From Butyrivibrio sp. XPD2002 (GTDB lineage Bacteria; Bacillota; Clostridia; Lachnospirales; Lachnospiraceae), in assembly GCF_000423945.1 (NCBI RefSeq), contig NZ_AUIY01000008.1, positions 62,001-126,000 of the forward strand: a stretch of DNA of 64,000 nucleotides, given 5' to 3'. Below, in pieces: positions 58,976-64,000 of the stretch (the first letter of the stretch is position 1; the number at the start of each line of letters is the position of its first letter). Below the pieces are notes generated by a model. That model was given only the letters and a program-made list of their open reading frames with translations. It made no database searches and had not been told where the DNA came from. The translations under genes were made by a program, and so were the position numbers.

Positions 58976-60721
58976 TTACACCTCTACTACATCATATAAA
59001 TCCTCATCCCTAAGTGACATCTTTGGAATGAGATTCTTCTCTATGTCATATTTGTTCTTGGGGTTATACTCCGCTGTCTCCTTATAGTGCGGATGCTGCG
59101 TTACATCGTATTTATCCGACAAGAACGGTCTCACACCTCTAAGTTGCAAGATGCACTTTCCACCATCCATTACCGCTATCTCATCTATGGACATGAGATC
59201 CTTACCTGTCTTCTGGTAATTCATGGAGTACGATGGATTGTTACCCTTACTCTCCCCGGTGTTGTACATGTCTATAGTTTCCTTGCCAAGGATCTGGTTA
59301 AGATCTTTCAGAGTGGTCTGCTCTGTACCGCCAAGGAATAGCTGTGAATCCATGTTGCCGACAATAGTATCTGCATTATCTTTGTAAATAGCCTTGAGCT
59401 GTGATTTTGCCTGAAGGAACAGACATGCACTTATCTCACGGCTTCGAATGGTTGCCACAAGCTTCTCAAGATGCGGTATCTGTCCGATATTCGCTGTCTC
59501 ATCGATAAGACATCTCACATGAACAGGGAGTTTACCACCATAAACATCATCTGCCTTTTCACAGAGCAGATTAAACATCTGACTATAGATCATAGCAATA
59601 AGGAAATTGAAGGTCGGATCTGTATCACTCATGATAAGAAATAGAGCTGTTTTCCTATCTCCCAGCATATCAAGGTCGAGTTCATCATACCTTGTTATTT
59701 CACGAAGCTCCTCGATATCAAAAGCAGCAAGTCTTGCTCCGCAGCTTATAAGCACTGACTTCATGGTCTTGCCCGCCGCCATCTTGAACTTTTTATACTG
59801 TCTTACTGCGAAATGATCCGGCTCCTTGCGCTCAAGATCCCTGAAGAGCATATCCACCGGACTCATATAATCTTCATCGTCTTCTCTAACATCCGATGCA
59901 TTAAGGAGCTCAAGCAGCGTATTGAAGTTCTGCTCCTCATAGGGAGCAACATAATAGATATAACCGATCAGAGCCGTATAGAGCAGCGTCTCCGCTTTCG
60001 TCCAGAATTCATCACCGGACTTTCCTTCACCTTTTGTATTTGAAATAAGCGTATTTACCAGTTTCAAAATATCCTTTTCGGAATGGATATAATGCAGCGG
60101 GTTATAATGCATGCTCTTTTTGAAATTGATGGTGTTGAACACTTTAATATCGTACCCATGCTTCTTAAGGCAGTTGCCAGTTTTGATAATGAGGTCCCCT
60201 TTGGGATCGGTTATTACATATGAACTGTGCATCTGCAGTAGATTAGGTAACAGGAAAAATCGTGTTTTACCTGATCCGGAACCTCCGACAACAAGAACAT
60301 TTTTATTTCTTGCGTACTTGGGGTTCTTGGGTCTGCTCTCCATGGATAAGCGTTCAGTCTGAGTCAGTATGACATTATCCTCAAACTTTTGAGCCATATA
60401 TGGCTCAATATCCTGAGCTGTTCCCCATCTTGCTGTACCATATTCAGCACCTTGTCTGTATTTCTTTGCATGCTTACTTCTGTATATCACAACCAGCTTG
60501 AAGCCTGCACCAACTGCTGCGCCAATCATCATATCAAAAGGATGAAGACTGGGCAAAAAGTTCGCCATTGCAACCGGTATTTCCTGTATCAGCGAATTGA
60601 TTCTGTCAGTAGCATTTGTCCCTGAAGAAAGTCTCCAGGCTTCTCCAAGATTTGTGGCAACAAGCCCGATAAGCAGATACGGAAGATTAAGAAGGATAAG
60701 ACATTTCTGTTTACGTGTCAT
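58976..60721 (-). CDS. VirD4/TraG-type coupling protein
   Basis: This 581-residue protein has two N-terminal membrane segments (LILLNLPYLLIGLVATNLG and MMIGAAVGAGFKLVVIY), then the coupling-protein ATPase: Walker A VVGGSGSGKTRFF (about residue 145), TDPKGDLI, the Walker B LIDETANIGQIP and the downstream LFLQAKSQLKAIY. It recruits the relaxase-DNA complex to the VirB4 channel. The start overlaps the PcfB stop by four bases (ATGA), so the pair is co-translated, as in other Gram-positive conjugative elements. Confidence 0.95.
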   Translation of the reverse strand: MTRKQKCLILLNLPYLLIGLVATNLGEAWRLSSGTNATDRINSLIQEIPVAMANFLPSLHPFDMMIGAAVGAGFKLVVIYRSKHAKKYRQGAEYGTARWGTAQDIEPYMAQKFEDNVILTQTERLSMESRPKNPKYARNKNVLVVGGSGSGKTRFFLLPNLLQMHSSYVITDPKGDLIIKTGNCLKKHGYDIKVFNTINFKKSMHYNPLHYIHSEKDILKLVNTLISNTKGEGKSGDEFWTKAETLLYTALIGYIYYVAPYEEQNFNTLLELLNASDVREDDEDYMSPVDMLFRDLERKEPDHFAVRQYKKFKMAAGKTMKSVLISCGARLAAFDIEELREITRYDELDLDMLGDRKTALFLIMSDTDPTFNFLIAMIYSQMFNLLCEKADDVYGGKLPVHVRCLIDETANIGQIPHLEKLVATIRSREISACLFLQAKSQLKAIYKDNADTIVGNMDSQLFLGGTEQTTLKDLNQILGKETIDMYNTGESKGNNPSYSMNYQKTGKDLMSIDEIAVMDGGKCILQLRGVRPFLSDKYDVTQHPHYKETAEYNPKNKYDIEKNLIPKMSLRDEDLYDVVEV

Positions 60722-61194
60722 CTGATCATCTCCTTTACTTTAACTTTGGCTTTGATAATCTGCTCCTTTGCCTTTTCCTTGTAGATGCCAAGCTGCCTTA
60801 TTACGCTGGGTCTGTCTTTCTTGAATGCTCTTGTTTTTTCAAATTCATCCATGACTGCTTCAAGCGCATCCATGTCCTTTGCCTTAAAGAATGCTGTATA
60901 TACAGGTGGATCAGCAAATTTATCCTTCGTTATTGCAAAATCTACCCCATATCTTTTAGCTATACGCTGAAATTCCTTTATACCCTCATCACCGATAACC
61001 ATACTTGTGGCACCCTGATCCTGACTAAGGAGCTGCTTTACTGTCTGCTTGCCCCTATATCTTTTGGGTCCCATCATCTGCTTTCGCCTTTTGTGATTAA
61101 TAAATCCCCTGACTGCCCCCACCAGACATCTCATGGAAAGTTTGCCTGTCCTGATAGCCAGGTTTACGGTTTTCTCTTCAACCGTTTCCTGCAT
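60718..61194 (-). CDS. PcfB-like protein (DUF3801)
   Basis: This 158-residue basic protein matches PcfB/DUF3801: EEKTVNLAIRTGKLSMRCLV at the N-terminus, RGKQTVKQLLSQDQGATSM, a central VDFAITKDKFADPPVYTAFF and a Lys-rich C-terminal helix. In plasmid pCF10, PcfB pairs with the coupling protein PcfC and helps deliver the relaxase-DNA substrate. The gene is directly coupled to the VirD4 gene here. AGAGGGGGAG precedes the ATG. Confidence 0.88.
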   Translation of the reverse strand: MQETVEEKTVNLAIRTGKLSMRCLVGAVRGFINHKRRKQMMGPKRYRGKQTVKQLLSQDQGATSMVIGDEGIKEFQRIAKRYGVDFAITKDKFADPPVYTAFFKAKDMDALEAVMDEFEKTRAFKKDRPSVIRQLGIYKEKAKEQIIKAKVKVKEMIR

Positions 61195-61237
61195 AAAAAT
61201 CTCCCCCTCTCTAACTATCAGCTGGCTTTATCCGTGG

Positions 61238-62206
61238 TCACAGGTGTTTTTCATGCATTCTCTTTTTCTGCCACTGATCAAGCAGCTTCACAATTGTATC
61301 CTCCATCTGTTTTGGAGTGTATGACTTCGGAAAATATTTCCTTAGGATATCGTTCTTTATTGTAACTCTGTCCACATCTGACTTTTTCTCTTCTGACATG
61401 ATTACATTCATAGCCTCCTGCGTTATACCTTCTTCAAGTGCCTGCTTCTTTATGCGCTGGGCCTGAGACAGTGACGGCGTAGACTGTGAGAAATCCATTG
61501 CTTCAAGGAGCTGACGTTGCTGTGCTTCATCCAGGAATGAAATCTCAACTGCCGGATTGAAGCCAATCTGCTTGTTATCGACCATATCCAGGATTTCCGG
61601 AAGAAGATTGGTAAGACTGATATATCTCTGTACTTGTCTTGGACTATCTTCTGAGTTTTTCGCAACAACATGGTCCGCGCGATAATTCGTGCCAATTTGG
61701 CACGAATTTTCTTTCGTAGGTCTTCCCGCTTTTCTACGCACAGCATCCAACTTCATTTTGTATGCCCACGCTTTCTCACTTGGCAAAAGCGATTCTCTTT
61801 GCAGATTGGCATCTACCATCAAAATCGTAGCGGCATCATCATCCAGGTCTCTTACAATACAGGGTATTGTTTCCTTTCCAGCAATTTCAGAAGCATGACA
61901 TCTTCTATGTCCTGACACAATCTCATACCCGCCTTCACTTCTTGGTCTAACAATTGCCGGAGTGAGTACCCCGAACTCTTTGATGCTATCAACAGTTTTA
62001 GCCATCTCCTCATCATCCAGAACCTTAAAGGGATGGTTCTTAAATGGATGGAGATCCGATATAGAAATATCAACAACCTGTTCTCCCCCTTTATCAAACT
62101 GTTCTTTGGCCTTATCGTCTCCCTGGCTATTATTCAGGCCATCCCCATCCGTCTTGAAAATGTCATCATAACTCGTAAGCTGAATGTTTCCGCGCAATTT
62201 CTGCAT
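61238..62206 (-). CDS. parB: ParB/Spo0J-family partition protein
   Basis: This 322-residue protein has the ParB N-terminal domain (ISDLHPFKNHPFKVLDDEEM, YEIVSGHRRCHASEIAGKET; GHRR is the CTP-binding motif), then the helix-turn-helix region (NSEDSPRQVQRYISLTNLLP) and a C-terminal helical part. AAGGAGG lies before the ATG, and the gene overlaps parA by 41 bases. With ParA it should stabilise the circular excised form of the element. An inverted repeat CGTGCCAATTTGGCACG occurs inside the gene at 61688-61704 and might be a binding site. Confidence 0.92.
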   Translation of the reverse strand: MQKLRGNIQLTSYDDIFKTDGDGLNNSQGDDKAKEQFDKGGEQVVDISISDLHPFKNHPFKVLDDEEMAKTVDSIKEFGVLTPAIVRPRSEGGYEIVSGHRRCHASEIAGKETIPCIVRDLDDDAATILMVDANLQRESLLPSEKAWAYKMKLDAVRRKAGRPTKENSCQIGTNYRADHVVAKNSEDSPRQVQRYISLTNLLPEILDMVDNKQIGFNPAVEISFLDEAQQRQLLEAMDFSQSTPSLSQAQRIKKQALEEGITQEAMNVIMSEEKKSDVDRVTIKNDILRKYFPKSYTPKQMEDTIVKLLDQWQKKRMHEKHL

Positions 62207-62987
62207 TTTTCAGCACCTCCTTCGTTAGCTGCCTGTATGCCACAGCCACTTTTCCCTTCGGATCATGCTTATAAATACTCTTTCCAGCTGCACTTATCTC
62301 TGCAGCCCTCACTGAATGCGGAATCTCCGTAGCATAGACATTGATTTTTCCACCATAAACATTTCTCACAAGTTCACTGATTTGTTTGGAATAATTGGTT
62401 CTCCCATCAACCATGGTAAGAAGAATGCCATCAATCTTCAGTCCCGGATTCATCTGCCTCTTCACCTTGTTTACAGTCTGAAGAAGCGCCTCCAGTCCTT
62501 TTGCTGAAAGATACTGAGCCTGCATCGGAATAATCAGTTTATCTGCAGCTGTCATGGCATTTATGGTCAGCATTCCAAGTGATGGGCTGCAGTCCAACAG
62601 AACAGCATCATAATTGTGTTTTACAGAATCGATATATTCCTTGAGGATTCTCTCCCTGCCCATGGCATTTACAAGTGACACCTCCATTCCGGCCAGAGAA
62701 ATATTAGCAGGCATGAGATCCACACCTTCTGTATGATGGATTATTCCCTCACCCGGTTCTATCGGTATTTCCTGAAGAATATTTGCCATGATGTCTGTTA
62801 TTGTCACCGGAATATCATCCGTCATTGGATATCCTAGGCTTATAGTCAGGGAACCCTGTGGATCCATATCAACCAGCAGAACCTTCTTGCCTTCATCAGC
62901 CAGTCCGATCCCGATATTCTCTGCACTCTGGGTCTTCCCCGTTCCTCCCTTTTGATTTACTAGGGCGTATACTGTGCCTTTACTCAT
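62166..62987 (-). CDS. parA: ParA/Soj-family ATPase
   Basis: This 273-residue ATPase has the deviant Walker A QKGGTGKTQSAENIG near the N-terminus, VDMDPQGSLT (Walker A'), the Walker B region DAVLLDCSPSLGML and IIPMQAQYLSAKGLE. ATG 62987, with AGGAG upstream, is preferred over the longer frame from 63059, which would run into the replication gene. It should form the ParA gradient that positions ParB-bound element DNA. Confidence 0.94.
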   Translation of the reverse strand: MSKGTVYALVNQKGGTGKTQSAENIGIGLADEGKKVLLVDMDPQGSLTISLGYPMTDDIPVTITDIMANILQEIPIEPGEGIIHHTEGVDLMPANISLAGMEVSLVNAMGRERILKEYIDSVKHNYDAVLLDCSPSLGMLTINAMTAADKLIIPMQAQYLSAKGLEALLQTVNKVKRQMNPGLKIDGILLTMVDGRTNYSKQISELVRNVYGGKINVYATEIPHSVRAAEISAAGKSIYKHDPKGKVAVAYRQLTKEVLKNAEIARKHSAYEL

Positions 62988-63003
62988 TTGTTTTTCTCCT
63001 AAA

Positions 63004-63957
63004 CTAAAAATCGCCCCTGTATAAGTCATGGTTAACCTGTGACTCATAGTGGGCGTCAATCGTTAATGGTGCGTTATAAAGTGCTGCTATCAGATACTGT
63101 CTTATATTTCGAATGTCATTAGTGACGGTCTTAAGTGAATCAATCACGTATGCAACATGCCTGTATTCAAGGTTTCTAAACTGATCTTTTACGAGCTCAG
63201 GTTTCTTCCTGGCTCCACCAATGATGTAATAATCAACATCATCGGATAGAACATCTACAATCAGGTTAGCCGTCTGATCAATAAGGTCTTTGCTATACGG
63301 GAATCGCTGCTTAAGAGTGTCAGCATCTATTTTCTCCATAACAGACTTTTTTAATTCTGTTATATCAGACATGTTATCTTCTCTTATCTCATCGCATCGT
63401 ATCTTATCTGCTCCATCCTCAGCCTTATATCCCGGAGGGTATATTCTGATGAGATTGGATGAGATAAGATTATTATTCTCAGTATTACTAAAATCAGTAT
63501 TATTAATCTCAGTATTATTACATTGCGATTTTCGCATTTCTTGAGATTCGATTTTCACATCCCTAGAAGTGCGATTTCCGCATGTCTTGGAATGCGATTT
63601 TGACATGTCTGAAAGAATTTTCTTCACATAAAGAAGTGCCGCCTTGCCCTGTCCCTGATAAGTCCTGTCAACAAGTCCAATATCGACTAACTGTTTCAAG
63701 GTTTTACCGGCTTTACCATTAGCACAGCCAATTGTCTTCTCGATTTCCTCTATCGTGTAGATAATATACACTCTTCCTTTTTCATCAAACCACTTATTAT
63801 CTGCGGATAGACTCATTCTATCGAGCAATAGGCCATACAGAATTTTCGCATCACTGCTTAATCTCTTAAACCTGTCATCTGTAAACAAAAGCTTTGGTAC
63901 CCTTATAAAACTAAAAAGATCAGCTTCCTGTCCGTAAAAATATTCAAAATCAGCCAT
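63004..63957 (-). CDS. RepA_N-type replication initiator
   Basis: This 317-residue protein begins MADFEYFYGQEADLFSFIRV and has the winged-helix RepA_N pattern (LLFTDDRFKRLSSDAKILYG, LLLDRMSLSADNKWFDEKGR, YIIYTIEEIEKTIGCANGKA). An Asn/Thr/Ser-rich linker of low complexity (about 150-185) precedes a DnaD-like C-terminal part. Such proteins start replication of the excised circle of Tn1549-like elements. AAGGGG precedes the ATG. It is followed directly by parA, the usual maintenance cassette order. Confidence 0.9.
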   Translation of the reverse strand: MADFEYFYGQEADLFSFIRVPKLLFTDDRFKRLSSDAKILYGLLLDRMSLSADNKWFDEKGRVYIIYTIEEIEKTIGCANGKAGKTLKQLVDIGLVDRTYQGQGKAALLYVKKILSDMSKSHSKTCGNRTSRDVKIESQEMRKSQCNNTEINNTDFSNTENNNLISSNLIRIYPPGYKAEDGADKIRCDEIREDNMSDITELKKSVMEKIDADTLKQRFPYSKDLIDQTANLIVDVLSDDVDYYIIGGARKKPELVKDQFRNLEYRHVAYVIDSLKTVTNDIRNIRQYLIAALYNAPLTIDAHYESQVNHDLYRGDF

Positions 63958-63963
63958 TTTAGA

Positions 63964-64000
63964 TTATTTCCCCTTTTCCTCAAGCATCTTACGTGTACAC
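63964..64000 (-). CDS. C-terminal end of an upstream gene (runs off right edge)
   Basis: A frame open from the right edge ends in TAA at 63964-63966, giving TRKMLEEKGK at the C-terminus, a plausible charged tail. The next ATG follows seven bases later. Only 12 codons are visible, so this is weakly supported. Confidence 0.25.
   Translation of the reverse strand, partial: CTRKMLEEKGK

Noticed and set aside
60715-61365. 216-codon plus-strand open frame over PcfB
   Set aside because: It is antisense to PcfB and the ParB end, both recognisable; it has no ribosome site or family pattern.
1-64000. CRISPR arrays, tRNA or rRNA genes and insertion sequences
   Set aside because: No regularly spaced direct repeats of CRISPR type, no tRNA-like cloverleaf and no transposase gene were seen on reading through the window.

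Overview
The window looks like an accessory region of a low-GC Firmicute, most likely a Lachnospiraceae gut or rumen Clostridium relative. The grounds are AT-rich DNA, strong AGGAGG-type ribosome sites with frequent TTG starts, and a transfer module whose parts (Maff2, DUF4315, DUF4366, the CD1108-like NlpC/P60 protein, PcfB, SpoVG, ArdC) and order match Tn1549-like integrative conjugative elements (ICEs) of that group. Every supported gene is on the minus strand, so transcription runs from 64000 towards 1.

Conjugative module (64000 to about 45840): replication initiator, ParA, ParB, PcfB, VirD4-type coupling protein, a DUF3800 cargo gene with its own promoter, Maff2, a TrbL/VirB6-like membrane protein, PrgI, VirB4-type ATPase, NlpC/P60 hydrolase, DUF4315, DUF4366, a mobilisation block (two small proteins, MobC, a small membrane protein, a HIHNH-motif relaxase), SpoVG, an ArdC-like antirestriction protein and a small unknown. 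The run ends at an intrinsic terminator at 45841-45865. Integration and control module (45825 to 40428): an XRE repressor, a serine recombinase with an unusual C-terminus, two small proteins that share that C-terminal domain, and two ParB-like proteins, closed by a terminator at 40428-40463.

Cargo (40385 to the left edge): a promoter and small HTH gene lead into a TcmP/radical-SAM pair and then a nearly gapless 13-gene operon (38033 to 9278) closed by a strong terminator. In order of transcription it encodes two paralogous DNA methyltransferases, a type III Res-like helicase, a HEPN-SNF2 helicase, a sacsin-like GHKL ATPase, a RecD-like helicase with a PD-(D/E)XK tail, a soluble protein and a multi-pass membrane protein of unknown function, DprA, a phosphoribosyltransferase-UvrD fusion, an AddB-like Fe-S protein, a 58-residue protein and a UvrD helicase fused to sigma region 4 and an RNA polymerase alpha-CTD. 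I cannot match this set to a named system. It is the best candidate here for an undescribed DNA-modification-linked defence system.

Left end (9164 to 1): smaller units follow, namely an unknown protein, an exported repeat protein, a 66-residue acidic protein, an SF1 helicase with degenerate PLD and zinc-ribbon regions under its own promoter, a monocistronic XRE-type regulator with direct-repeat operator candidates, and three unrecognised genes plus one gene truncated by the window edge.

How the parts could fit together (inference): the ICE carries and spreads a defence island. The methyltransferases would mark self DNA, the Res/SNF2/GHKL/RecD set would sense and attack unmodified DNA, and the DprA/UvrD/AddB-like set would process DNA ends. 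ArdC would protect the element on entering a new host.
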